This document shows, piece after piece, positions 1 to 6,716 of a DNA stretch of 8,561 bases; positions within the stretch are counted from its first letter, which is position 1, and the number at the start of each line of letters is the position of its first letter. This stretch comes from an uncultured bacterium. Lineage in GTDB: Bacteria > Cyanobacteriota > Vampirovibrionia > Gastranaerophilales > Gastranaerophilaceae. A program made the position numbers and the translations under genes. The notes under the pieces were generated by a model. That model worked only from the letters and a program-made list of their open reading frames with translations, made no database searches and was not told where the DNA came from. The stretch lies in assembly GCA_902772945.1 (NCBI GenBank), contig CACYCU010000060.1, positions 1 to 8,561 of the forward strand. Reading direction: 5' to 3'.

Positions 1-939
1 GTAAAACTTGACGGAATAGGTTTTTTCTTTCTGTTTATCTGGCTTTTATGTTTGCAGGTATTTTTTGATAAAGGTAATAATGCGGACTGGTTTAATGCAA
101 CATGGATAAGATGGATTTTTACGATTTCTTGTATTTCGGGTATTTGTTTCTTTATATCACAGGCAACAAGAAAAGAAACTCTTGTTGATTTGAGCGTTTT
201 GAAGAACAAAGAATTTTTAATCGGTACATTTATACAAGTTATAATGGCGTCTGTTTTATATGCATCAATTGCAATATTACCGCAATTTTTACAAAGTATG
301 ATGGGGTATACTGCTTTTTTAAGCGGAATGTCTATGATGCCACGAGGTATCGGAAGTTTAACAGCAACAATTGTTTGTGCATTTATTGCTGACAGAGTTG
401 ATAAGAGAAAACTTGTAATTGTCGGTTTGTTATTTTTGGGTTCAGCGGGTGTTGCATTCGGATTTTTAAATTTACAAATTGCTCAAATAAATATTATGAT
501 ACCTAACTGCTTGATGGGTTTTGGGTTAGGACTTGCAATGATTCCCATCATCAATTTGTCTATGGAAACTCTTTCTAACCAGCAGATGACAAATGCAGCA
601 GGTTTGCAAAACTTGTTTAAAAATATTGGCGGTGCTATAGGAACTTCTTTAGTTGCAACAATGCTGACAAGATTTGCTCAAATACACCAATATATGATGG
701 TAGGAAAATTAAACGATTTGAATCCGGTATTTGTAGAACGAGTTCAAGCAACTACAGGCGCATTAATGCAGTATACAAGTTTTGATGTTGCACAGCATAT
801 GGCACATTACAGCCAATACGGAACATTGATAAAACAAGCAACACTTTGGGCATTTATGGATTCTTTCAGAATTTTCGGAGTACTTTGTTTCGGTTTAATT
901 CCATTGCTATTTTTATTTAAAAAGAGTAAAAGCAGATAA
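1..939 (+). CDS. MFS multidrug exporter, DHA2/EmrB-QacA family (C-terminal part, 5' end outside the window)
   Basis: The frame is open from the first base and ends with TAA at 937-939, giving the last 312 residues. It is a membrane protein expected to export drugs or other toxic compounds using the proton gradient. The sequence shows about seven hydrophobic segments, matching the second half of a 14-helix DHA2 transporter. Family-like stretches are L-D-G-I-G near the left edge followed by a D-K-G-N-N-A-D-W loop, the S-G-M-S-M-M-P-R-G helix start around residues 113-121, the A-D-R-V-D-K-R cytoplasmic loop, and A-A-G-L-Q-N-L-F-K-N-I-G-G-A-I-G-T-S, the helix typical of EmrB proteins. It ends in a basic KKSKSR tail. 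A TTG at 52 is in frame but lies inside a transmembrane stretch, so it is not the start. Partner genes (EmrA adaptor, outer-membrane channel) would have to lie to the left. Substrate cannot be told. Confidence 0.88.
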   Translation, partial: VKLDGIGFFFLFIWLLCLQVFFDKGNNADWFNATWIRWIFTISCISGICFFISQATRKETLVDLSVLKNKEFLIGTFIQVIMASVLYASIAILPQFLQSMMGYTAFLSGMSMMPRGIGSLTATIVCAFIADRVDKRKLVIVGLLFLGSAGVAFGFLNLQIAQINIMIPNCLMGFGLGLAMIPIINLSMETLSNQQMTNAAGLQNLFKNIGGAIGTSLVATMLTRFAQIHQYMMVGKLNDLNPVFVERVQATTGALMQYTSFDVAQHMAHYSQYGTLIKQATLWAFMDSFRIFGVLCFGLIPLLFLFKKSKSR

Positions 940-954
940 TTAGATATAATAAAA

Positions 955-979
955 GAAACCGCCAGCTTGTGGCGGTTTC
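955..979. terminator. Rho-independent terminator between convergent genes, probably bidirectional
   Basis: A perfect 10-bp stem, GAAACCGCCA (955-964) with TGGCGGTTTC (970-979), closes a 5-base loop. Read on the minus strand the hairpin is followed by a T-rich run (TTTTATTATAT, 954 down to 944), so it suits the SLH gene that ends at 994. On the plus strand it lies 15 bases after the transporter stop, but the downstream tract is less T-rich (TATTTTTATT from 989), so termination there may be weaker. Confidence 0.88.
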
Positions 980-993
980 CCAATTCAGTATTT

Positions 994-3024
994 TTATTCG
1001 TGGCATCCGAAAGCAATTGTAATATGTTCTCTCGGGTTGACTGCTGAAATTTTGTAACCTCTCGGGTCAACAAGATAAGCAAATTCATCGCCGGTAGTCT
1101 GGAACAGCCCCATAGTACCTGAAATAGCTGTTCTTGTAACATCTACAGGAGCTTTAACTGTTTCCCATATACCGTCACCTAAATTACGAGCGGCAGCACC
1201 GAATTGACCTTGGAATACGTGACCTAACATATAACCTGCGTCATTAGATACGTTTTCTACAGCATTACCAAGATTTGTAACAACACCGCCTACAGTTCTT
1301 CCGGCAACACCAACTAATGAACCGGCAAGAGTAAATGGCATTTCTACTAACCTTGCAACAGGATTAACTTGTTTTGACTTATTAACCTGAGCTTGCAAAA
1401 TTTGTTTTGGTAATTTTGTCTTACAATCACCATTTTGAATTTCTGTAAATGATAACTTCAACGCACCTTTGTCACAGCCTGATGGTCTGATAACTTCAAC
1501 CAATTGACCTGTTACTGTAGCACCTGCAGGATATGTAACACCGTTTATTGTTACATCTTCAAGAGTATTGGCTCTAAAGTATTGACCTACGTGTGATGAT
1601 TTGGCTGTTAATTGGTCAATCATTTTAATTTTAAGTGTAGGGATTTTTACGATTTGTTCTTCTTCCACAAACGCATTTTTATTTATCGGACAAGCCGGAC
1701 AAATATTATTTGCTGTTTGAGGATTTGTATCGTAACCCAAAGCTACACGTACCGTCTGCATCATAGAAGCCACTTCTGCACGAGATGCTTCCTTATTAGG
1801 CATAATCATATTAGGATTAGGCATATCTTTCAATGCACCGTTTTCAAGAGATTTTGCAATAGGAATTCTTGCCCAACCGGGAACTGATGCACCGTCAGCA
1901 TAGTGACTTAAGATTTCATCAGCCTTGCATTGGTCAATATCACAAGTCATACCTTTAGCAATTGTAGCTAATGCTTCTGCTCTTGTTACAGGACTGTTTG
2001 GTCTAAAGTTACCGTCCGGATAACCTTTAAGTAAGTCTTCGTCAACGGCTTTTGCAATTGAACGGTTAGCCCAGTTGCTCATCGGAACATCCTTAAACAT
2101 ACCTGAACGCGGCATATCACATTGATCTAAGTTGAAACCTTTAACCAATATTGTCGCAAATTCAGCACGTGAAATATTTCTGTTTGGTTTAAAATATCCG
2201 TCCGGATAACCGACAACAACATCATTTATTGCAAGTTTGTCAATGTCGCATGCTGCCCAAAAACCGTTTGGAACGTCAGGGAATTGGCATCCTCCGAGAT
2301 TTGCAGCCGCACCTGTTGTTTGCATAATTTGATTAGGGATTTCGTACGGCACGAAAGACTTTTTTACTGCATCAATTGAATTTGATGATTGAAAATCTAT
2401 CGGACAATTGTTACCATCCATCAATCTTTCATTTCTTTCAATTGGAATTCCGTTGTATCTGTTAGGCATTTCATTAAGACAGGGCAATTGAGCAGCTGCA
2501 CCTGTTATATTTCCGTCAGTTGCAACTGTAGCACCGCTGATTTCTGAAGACAATGCACGCGGAGTATATGCAAACGGAGTATCTGTTGAGAATATAGAAT
2601 TTGCAGGATGACCTACGTAATTGTTAGTTCCGTAAATTGCATTTGGGTAGCCGTACACTTGTTTCATATCACGCCTGTCCGGTTTGCCTGTTTGCGGACA
2701 TACCGCACATGCCGGATCTGCCGGTTTGTCGCAGCTTATTTCATCCGGACATCCGCAATCTGATTTTTTAGGCGGATCGCAAGGGTCGCAGTTGTGATCT
2801 TCTTCTTTTTGACAATCACAATTTGGCAAAGCTTTTTTACATTTTGAGCATGTATTTGGCTTTGCTGTTTCACATGGACAAGCAGGACCTGTAACAACAG
2901 GTAACGCTTCTTGGCATGGAGCCGGTGTTGTCGTACAAGGACAAGCCGCCATTGCCTGACTCAAGGAACACGTTGCTATTCCAACGGCAATCGCAGCTGC
3001 CACTGATAGTTTTTTAATAGTCAT
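994..3024 (-). CDS. Secreted SLH-domain envelope protein with Cys-rich N-terminal region
   Basis: This is a 676-residue exported protein. Residues 1-27 are a signal peptide (basic MTIKK, hydrophobic core, cleavage likely after SQAMA). Residues 28-109 hold 16 cysteines in CxC and CxxC spacings among Pro, Lys and Asp. Three SLH domains follow at about 247-296, 310-360 and 373-430, with the hallmark SRAEF, TRAEA and SRAEV segments and G-Y-P-D-G-x-F in the first two. SLH domains bind secondary polymers on peptidoglycan, and in diderms they often tie the outer membrane to the wall. Residues about 460-535 form a beta-rich segment with a V-T-Y-P-A-G-A-T-V motif. Residues about 552-640 are glycine- and alanine-rich, amphipathic and unassigned. 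No OprB-type barrel is evident, so whether the protein itself enters the outer membrane is open. The ATG is preceded by a strong AAGGAGGT six bases upstream. It appears monocistronic, and I found no convincing promoter. Confidence 0.87.
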   Translation of the reverse strand: MTIKKLSVAAAIAVGIATCSLSQAMAACPCTTTPAPCQEALPVVTGPACPCETAKPNTCSKCKKALPNCDCQKEEDHNCDPCDPPKKSDCGCPDEISCDKPADPACAVCPQTGKPDRRDMKQVYGYPNAIYGTNNYVGHPANSIFSTDTPFAYTPRALSSEISGATVATDGNITGAAAQLPCLNEMPNRYNGIPIERNERLMDGNNCPIDFQSSNSIDAVKKSFVPYEIPNQIMQTTGAAANLGGCQFPDVPNGFWAACDIDKLAINDVVVGYPDGYFKPNRNISRAEFATILVKGFNLDQCDMPRSGMFKDVPMSNWANRSIAKAVDEDLLKGYPDGNFRPNSPVTRAEALATIAKGMTCDIDQCKADEILSHYADGASVPGWARIPIAKSLENGALKDMPNPNMIMPNKEASRAEVASMMQTVRVALGYDTNPQTANNICPACPINKNAFVEEEQIVKIPTLKIKMIDQLTAKSSHVGQYFRANTLEDVTINGVTYPAGATVTGQLVEVIRPSGCDKGALKLSFTEIQNGDCKTKLPKQILQAQVNKSKQVNPVARLVEMPFTLAGSLVGVAGRTVGGVVTNLGNAVENVSNDAGYMLGHVFQGQFGAAARNLGDGIWETVKAPVDVTRTAISGTMGLFQTTGDEFAYLVDPRGYKISAVNPREHITIAFGCHE

Positions 3025-3030
3025 TTTTTA

Positions 3031-3062
3031 ACCTCCTTGTGGGGTTTTTTTTCTAAAAAACC
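3031..3062 (-). promoter_or_regulatory. 5' leader of the SLH gene: consensus ribosome binding site with a hairpin just upstream
   Basis: On the minus strand AAGGAGGT (3038-3031) is an almost perfect anti-16S match, six bases before ATG. Immediately upstream lies an inverted repeat GGTTTTTT / AAAAAACC (3062-3055 and 3050-3043) around a 4-base loop. In the mRNA this would be a hairpin ending about four bases before the ribosome site. It could protect the 5' end or hold the ribosome site open, but the stem is mostly A-U pairs. It is a visible pattern with an inferred role. Confidence 0.45.
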
Positions 3063-3158
3063 GCAAAAACTATAATTTAACTTGATACTAAATTATGTAC
3101 TTTATTTGATTGGTGAAACATTCCCATAAGAGGTTATTCACTCAGGCTATTTGAAAGG

Positions 3159-3187
3159 TTGAATAGTTAAAAGGTTTAGGATATAAT
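3159..3187 (+). promoter_or_regulatory. Sigma-70-like promoter for the substrate-binding lipoprotein gene
   Basis: TTGAAT (3159-3164) and TATAAT (3182-3187) are separated by exactly 17 bases. Transcription would begin near 3193-3195, leaving a leader of only about 8-10 bases that already starts with the ribosome site (AAAGAGG, 3191-3197). The same hexamers and spacing recur before the prepilin-like gene at 6688-6716, which raises confidence. Start position is inferred. Confidence 0.55.
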
Positions 3188-3202
3188 TCAAAAGAGGTGT
3201 TT

Positions 3203-3982
3203 ATGAAGAAGTTATTTTTAGCATTATTAATATTATGTTTATTTATCTGCGGATGCTCTAAAAAAGAAAAGCCAAAAGACGATTTAACAAAAATAACTGA
3301 AAGAAACGAACTTATTGTAGGCGTTCGTGATGACACCATGCCCTTTGGTTTTAGAGATAAAACCGGAAACCTTGTCGGACTTGATATAGATTTAGCAAAA
3401 ATAATCGCCAAAAACGTTGTCGGAAATGAAAATAAAATAAAATTTGTTCCTGTAACAGCATCAAACCGTATTGAAAAATTGAGTTCCGGAGAAGTTGATA
3501 TACTAATTGCAACAATGTCAATTACAGATCAAAGACAACAAATCCTTTATTTTTCATCACCTTATTATATAGCAGGACAAGCTATTTTGACAAAAAAATC
3601 AAATAATGCAACCGGCTTGAGAGATTTTAAGGGTAAAAAATTAATCGTTGTCTTTGGTTCAACAAGTGAAAGAAATTTAAAAACAAATGTTCCCGAAGTT
3701 GAAGTTATCGGCTTTAAAACATATACAGAAGCATATAATGCTCTAAAATCAGGAAAAGCTGACGGGATAGTTTCTGATGATACTATTTTAATAGGCTATG
3801 CCTTAAATGATACAACTTTAAAAATTTTACCCAAACGCTACTCACAAGAACCATATGCCATAGCTTTCAGAAAAGAAAAAGAATCCGAAAGACTCCTTGA
3901 AAGAGTAAACTATATTATAGATAACATGGAAAGCACCGGAAAGTTACGCAAACTACAAGAAAAATGGGGAATAAAACAATAA
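3203..3982 (+). CDS. Amino-acid-type ABC transporter substrate-binding lipoprotein (SBP family 3)
   Basis: This 259-residue lipoprotein is expected to capture a polar amino acid outside the inner membrane and deliver it to an ABC importer. The N-terminus has a basic MKK, a hydrophobic core and a lipobox I-C-G-C with lipidated Cys18. The mature part follows the family-3 fold: E-L-I-V-G-V-R-D-D near 36-44, then the signature G-L-D-I-D-L-A-K around 59-66. A-T-M-S-I-T-D-Q-R (103-111) carries the Thr and Arg that usually hold the amino-acid carboxylate, and S-D-D (191-193) may supply the amine-binding Asp. ATG 3203 is chosen because GAGG (3194-3197) sits five bases before it. A GTG at 3197 overlaps that ribosome site. 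No permease or ATPase gene is adjacent, so it is an orphan receptor here and its ligand is unknown. The stop lies two bases from the stop of the convergent neighbour. Confidence 0.88.
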   Translation: MKKLFLALLILCLFICGCSKKEKPKDDLTKITERNELIVGVRDDTMPFGFRDKTGNLVGLDIDLAKIIAKNVVGNENKIKFVPVTASNRIEKLSSGEVDILIATMSITDQRQQILYFSSPYYIAGQAILTKKSNNATGLRDFKGKKLIVVFGSTSERNLKTNVPEVEVIGFKTYTEAYNALKSGKADGIVSDDTILIGYALNDTTLKILPKRYSQEPYAIAFRKEKESERLLERVNYIIDNMESTGKLRKLQEKWGIKQ

Positions 3983-3984
3983 TC

Positions 3985-4785
3985 TTATTTTACAATCATA
4001 AACGATTTTAAACTTCTGCCTGCACCATCACCTTTTGTAGAAACAACATCGTATTTGTTCAAATAGTTCATTGATGTTGAACTTCCGCCATCAAATGTCA
4101 TTGCCCTGTCCCAGCCAAGTTTTTTAACGTAATCATGAACTTCATACAAATCCATAGGATTTTCATCCGTAATTATTAATATATGAGCTTCTCCATTTTT
4201 TATACCAATTACAGTTCGTGCTGTTTTATGCAAAACAGAACAGCTCTCTCTTACAATTTCACCATCTTTTTTTACAATAAAAAATTCTTCTTCAAGCCTC
4301 AACTGAGGATATACAAGCGGACCACCTTGCGCTGAAGTTATTATATTACAGCCAAAATCGACATCGCTTTTATGCGGAACTATTTCATAATGACGCTTTC
4401 CGTTATGACACTCAATAATTCTAAATTCTGTACGATTCAAAATTTTATCCAAATTTCGACGCAATATTGAATTTGCAAGCAAACTCTCATTCATAATAGG
4501 ATCTTCAATAGTATTTCTATCCATTACAATATAAGAAATCGTTTTCTGGTTATTCGGATCAAAATATCCTGCATTAATTGTCAATTTTGCTTTTGCCCTT
4601 TGATGAGCTTCTTTATTAGTGATAAGACTGTCATTACTCATAAAGCTTATACGCTTTTTTATCTTTTCGCCTTTCAAAACAATATGATAAATGCCGTTAT
4701 TATAGCTTATATCAATATTAGACTTTGCAAAAGACGGAACGGTTATAATAAATATACTCAAAAATAATATTAAAAATTTTTTCAT
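3985..4785 (-). CDS. Secreted phosphodiester glycosidase family (NAGPA-domain) protein
   Basis: This 266-residue exported protein has a signal peptide at 1-20 (MKKF, hydrophobic core, cleavage after SFA). The rest matches the NAGPA fold (PF09992, named after the human enzyme that uncovers mannose-6-phosphate): I-N-A-G-Y-F-D at 70-76, A-R-T-V-I-G-I-K-N-G at 189-198, F-D-G-G-S-S-T-S-M-N at 231-240 and G-A-G-R at 254-257. Family members cleave sugar-phosphodiester bonds, and many bacterial ones act on envelope or exopolysaccharide glycans. The substrate here is unknown. It is the last gene of the lptB operon: its ATG begins one base after the permease stop (TAATATG), and its ribosome site AAAGGA (4799-4794) lies within the permease gene, so translation is probably coupled. 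An envelope glycan or glycolipid substrate is therefore a reasonable inference. No terminator follows before the convergent neighbour. Confidence 0.85.
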   Translation of the reverse strand: MKKFLILFLSIFIITVPSFAKSNIDISYNNGIYHIVLKGEKIKKRISFMSNDSLITNKEAHQRAKAKLTINAGYFDPNNQKTISYIVMDRNTIEDPIMNESLLANSILRRNLDKILNRTEFRIIECHNGKRHYEIVPHKSDVDFGCNIITSAQGGPLVYPQLRLEEEFFIVKKDGEIVRESCSVLHKTARTVIGIKNGEAHILIITDENPMDLYEVHDYVKKLGWDRAMTFDGGSSTSMNYLNKYDVVSTKGDGAGRSLKSFMIVK

Positions 4786-4786
4786 A

Positions 4787-5899
4787 TTATAAATCCTTTG
4801 ATTTGTAAAAAGCTATTATAGCACACAAAAATGCAAACGGCGGAAATACTGCCGTAATAAACGGATGAAAAATTCCTTTTTCAGCTAACAAATCAAAAAA
4901 CGGAAGTGTTATATAATAGAGAAATATACATCCGATTGCAATTGTAAAGCCTATCAAACGTTGTTCTCTCGGCTTGCTGAAGCCTAACAATGCTCCCAAA
5001 ATTGCGAGAAGAACACAAACAAACGGATGGAAAAATCGCTGAAAATACTTGTTCAGCATATATCTGTATTCTTCATCCAAATTTTCTTTTTTTAATAGTT
5101 TGATATAACTTTTTAAATCTTTATTTGTTATTTCACGCTCTTTTTTTGTTGAATATGTCATTAAGGTAAAAGCATTTTGAGCATCTTCACCTTCAAGAAT
5201 ATTCATCTTATCTAAATTTTTAGTTCCGACATAAATACCGTCACTTGATATTTCATACTGAGTTATATCACTCAAAACCCATTTATCAGGATAATTTTTA
5301 CCTGTTTTTGCATAATAAATATTGCTCAACTGGTGAACATCACTGTATAATTTTCTGCTAAAATCCAAAACAATGACGTTATACATAGTATCTTTAGAGA
5401 ATTTTGATATTATAATTGCATTTGTCGGCACACCCTCTTTGTCTTTTTGAGTATATATATATTGAGTTGAAATATAATGTCCGTGTATTGCATCGGATTT
5501 TTTTTCAGAAAAAGGAATCAGCTTATCGCCTGTTATAAAACACAACCATGTAACAAATAAACTCAAAACTAAAACAGGAGCTATAATCCTTTGAAAAGAC
5601 AACCCGACAGCTCTAAATATAGTAAGCTCAGAATCCTTACTTAATTTGTCAAACGTAAATAATGTTCCTAAAAGCAATCCGACAGGAAACGCTTTCCCTA
5701 AAATTTTGGGCAATTCGTATACAAGAACCAAAATTGCTGTTTTTACCCCATAATATCCGGAAAGTGTTCTTTTAATTGTATTTAAAAGCATTTCAGGTGC
5801 TATCCACACAACAGTAAACAGTAAAATTGCAACAAATGTTGTTACCAAAACCTGATTAAAAATATATTTATCATATATAGTTATTTTAGGAAGTTTCAT
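4787..5899 (-). CDS. LptF/LptG-family (YjgP/YjgQ) LPS export permease
   Basis: This 370-residue inner-membrane permease is expected to work with LptB to extract LPS or a related glycolipid from the inner membrane and pass it to the periplasmic bridge. The layout fits the family. Three transmembrane helices (about 16-36, 55-80, 104-124) are followed by a periplasmic domain (about 126-285, beta-jellyroll-like) and three more helices (about 290-307, 315-335, 345-365). Between helices 2 and 3, D-S-E-L-T-I-F-R-A-V-G-L-S (89-101) is the coupling helix that docks on LptB, with its conserved Glu91. I prefer ATG 5899, one base after the lptB stop, with AAAGGA (5919-5914) 14 bases upstream. An in-frame TTG at 5911 would add four residues but sits too close to that site. 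Only one permease gene is present, so it may form a homodimer, as proposed for cyanobacterial LptFG. I cannot assign F versus G. Confidence 0.88.
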   Translation of the reverse strand: MKLPKITIYDKYIFNQVLVTTFVAILLFTVVWIAPEMLLNTIKRTLSGYYGVKTAILVLVYELPKILGKAFPVGLLLGTLFTFDKLSKDSELTIFRAVGLSFQRIIAPVLVLSLFVTWLCFITGDKLIPFSEKKSDAIHGHYISTQYIYTQKDKEGVPTNAIIISKFSKDTMYNVIVLDFSRKLYSDVHQLSNIYYAKTGKNYPDKWVLSDITQYEISSDGIYVGTKNLDKMNILEGEDAQNAFTLMTYSTKKEREITNKDLKSYIKLLKKENLDEEYRYMLNKYFQRFFHPFVCVLLAILGALLGFSKPREQRLIGFTIAIGCIFLYYITLPFFDLLAEKGIFHPFITAVFPPFAFLCAIIAFYKSKDL

Positions 5900-5900
5900 A

Positions 5901-6626
5901 TTACAATTCAAAATCCTTTCCTAAATAAAATTCTTTTGCAACAGGATCAACCGCTACATCTCTACTGTTACCCTGAATTTTAATCTTTCCGTCAAAAATA
6001 ACATAAGCCCTGTCTGTAATTGAGAGAGTAGCTTTTGGATTGTGGTCTGTAATCAATATTCCAAGCCCCTTATCTTCAGAAATTTTTCTGATGTTTTCTT
6101 TAATATCTCCTATTGCTATAGGGTCAATTCCGGCAAAAGGTTCGTCAAGAAGCATAAAATCGGGACTTGCAGCTAAAGCTCTTGCAATTTCAACCCTTCT
6201 TCTTTCACCACCGGATAAAGAAACTGCAGCATAGGATCTTAATCTTAATATACCAAATTCGCTCAACAGCTCTTCCAATTTTCTCTTTTTTTCATCCACA
6301 GTCAACTTGTCATTCATTTCCAAAACAAGTTTTATATTATCTTCAACAGACAATTTTCTGAAAATAGAAGCTTCTTGAGGCAAATATCCTATACCTGCTT
6401 TTGCTCTTTCATTCATCGGCCAAGCAGAAATATCTTCTCCATCCAAAAATATATGACCTTTATTCGGTTTTATAAGACCTACAACCATATAAAAAGTAGT
6501 TGTTTTTCCGGCACCATTCGGGCCCAAAAGACAAACAACTTCGCCCTTGTTTACGTGGAAAGAAACATCATTTACAACACTTCTGTCCCCATATATTTTT
6601 ATAAGATTTTTTGCCTCAATTCTCAT
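5901..6626 (-). CDS. lptB: LPS export ABC transporter ATP-binding protein LptB
   Basis: This is the cytoplasmic ATPase that powers LPS transport by the Lpt machine. Its 241 residues match the usual LptB length. All ABC motifs are intact: Walker A G-P-N-G-A-G-K-T (35-42), Q-loop Gln84 in G-Y-L-P-Q-E-A-S-I-F, the very LptB-like stretch, signature L-S-G-G-E (137-141), Walker B L-L-D-E-P with catalytic Glu162, and H-loop His195. The Y-L-P-Q-E-A-S-I-F and L-S-G-G-E-R-R-R-V-E stretches separate it from the branched-chain amino-acid ATPases of the same superfamily. ATG 6626 follows AGAGGGG with a seven-base gap. It is the first gene of the operon with the permease and the NAGPA-domain protein. lptA, lptC and LPS synthesis genes are not in the window. 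Confidence 0.95.
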   Translation of the reverse strand: MRIEAKNLIKIYGDRSVVNDVSFHVNKGEVVCLLGPNGAGKTTTFYMVVGLIKPNKGHIFLDGEDISAWPMNERAKAGIGYLPQEASIFRKLSVEDNIKLVLEMNDKLTVDEKKRKLEELLSEFGILRLRSYAAVSLSGGERRRVEIARALAASPDFMLLDEPFAGIDPIAIGDIKENIRKISEDKGLGILITDHNPKATLSITDRAYVIFDGKIKIQGNSRDVAVDPVAKEFYLGKDFEL

Positions 6627-6649
6627 TTACATACCCCTCTTTTAGAATT

Positions 6650-6678
6650 ATTTTAATCGAAAAAAAACTATAAATCAA
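6650..6678 (-). promoter_or_regulatory. Sigma-70-like promoter for the lptB operon
   Basis: On the minus strand TTGATT (6678-6673) and TAAAAT (6655-6650) are 17 bases apart. Transcription would start near 6643, giving a leader of roughly 16 bases that contains the AGAGGGG ribosome site. A second TATAAT on this strand (6684-6679) lacks a good -35 element. The element lies back to back with the promoter of the divergent prepilin-like gene, the two -35 boxes being only nine bases apart. Confidence 0.5.
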
Positions 6679-6687
6679 ATTATATAC

Positions 6688-6716
6688 TTGAATTTGCATA
6701 CAAAAAAATATATAAT
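6688..6716 (+). promoter_or_regulatory. Sigma-70-like promoter for the prepilin-like gene
   Basis: TTGAAT (6688-6693) and a perfect TATAAT (6711-6716) are 17 bases apart. The predicted start near 6722-6724 falls just before the AAAGGAG ribosome site (6724-6730), which is six bases from ATG 6737. The hexamers and spacer length are the same as those at 3159-3187. Confidence 0.6.

Noticed and set aside
807..1142. Minus-strand open frame overlapping the transporter end, the terminator and the SLH gene
   Set aside because: It runs through a strong terminator hairpin and two convincing genes in other frames, with no ribosome site.
1612..1887. Plus-strand open frame opposite the SLH gene
   Set aside because: Its His/Arg/Cys-rich composition is what antisense reading of the SLH coding region gives; no family features.
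2950..3024. Cys19 in the SLH protein signal peptide as a lipobox
   Set aside because: The residues before it are I-A-T; Thr at -1 does not fit a lipobox, and a normal signal peptidase I site (SQAMA) follows.
3061..3110. TATAAT at 3071-3076 and TTGATA at 3082-3087 on the + strand as a promoter
   Set aside because: The two are in the wrong order for one promoter, TATAAT lacks a -35 box, and TTGATA is followed at 17 bases only by TTTGAT; the 3159-3187 element is much better.
3113..3141. GTGAA...TTCAC inverted repeat between the divergent SLH and binding-protein genes as an operator or riboswitch
   Set aside because: Only five pairs are continuous and the inner part does not pair well; no known riboswitch pattern is visible.
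3142..3411. Minus-strand open frame across the promoter and N-terminus of the binding-protein gene
   Set aside because: It is antisense to a clear lipoprotein signal and to the promoter, and lacks a ribosome site.
4221..4238. Perfect inverted repeat CTGTTTT-ATGC-AAAACAG inside the NAGPA gene
   Set aside because: It lies in the middle of conserved coding sequence, has no T-tract or promoter context, and a 7-bp stem in AT-rich DNA is not unusual.
5899..5911. TTG 5911 as start of the LptF/LptG permease
   Set aside because: It lies two bases from the AAAGGA site and overlaps lptB; ATG 5899 gives the family-like N-terminus and the same junction as the next gene.
6040..6656. Three open frames on the + strand opposite lptB (6040-6234, 6167-6361, 6375-6656)
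   Set aside because: They lie antisense to a gene with every ABC motif intact, have no ribosome sites I can support, and their proteins look like no family.
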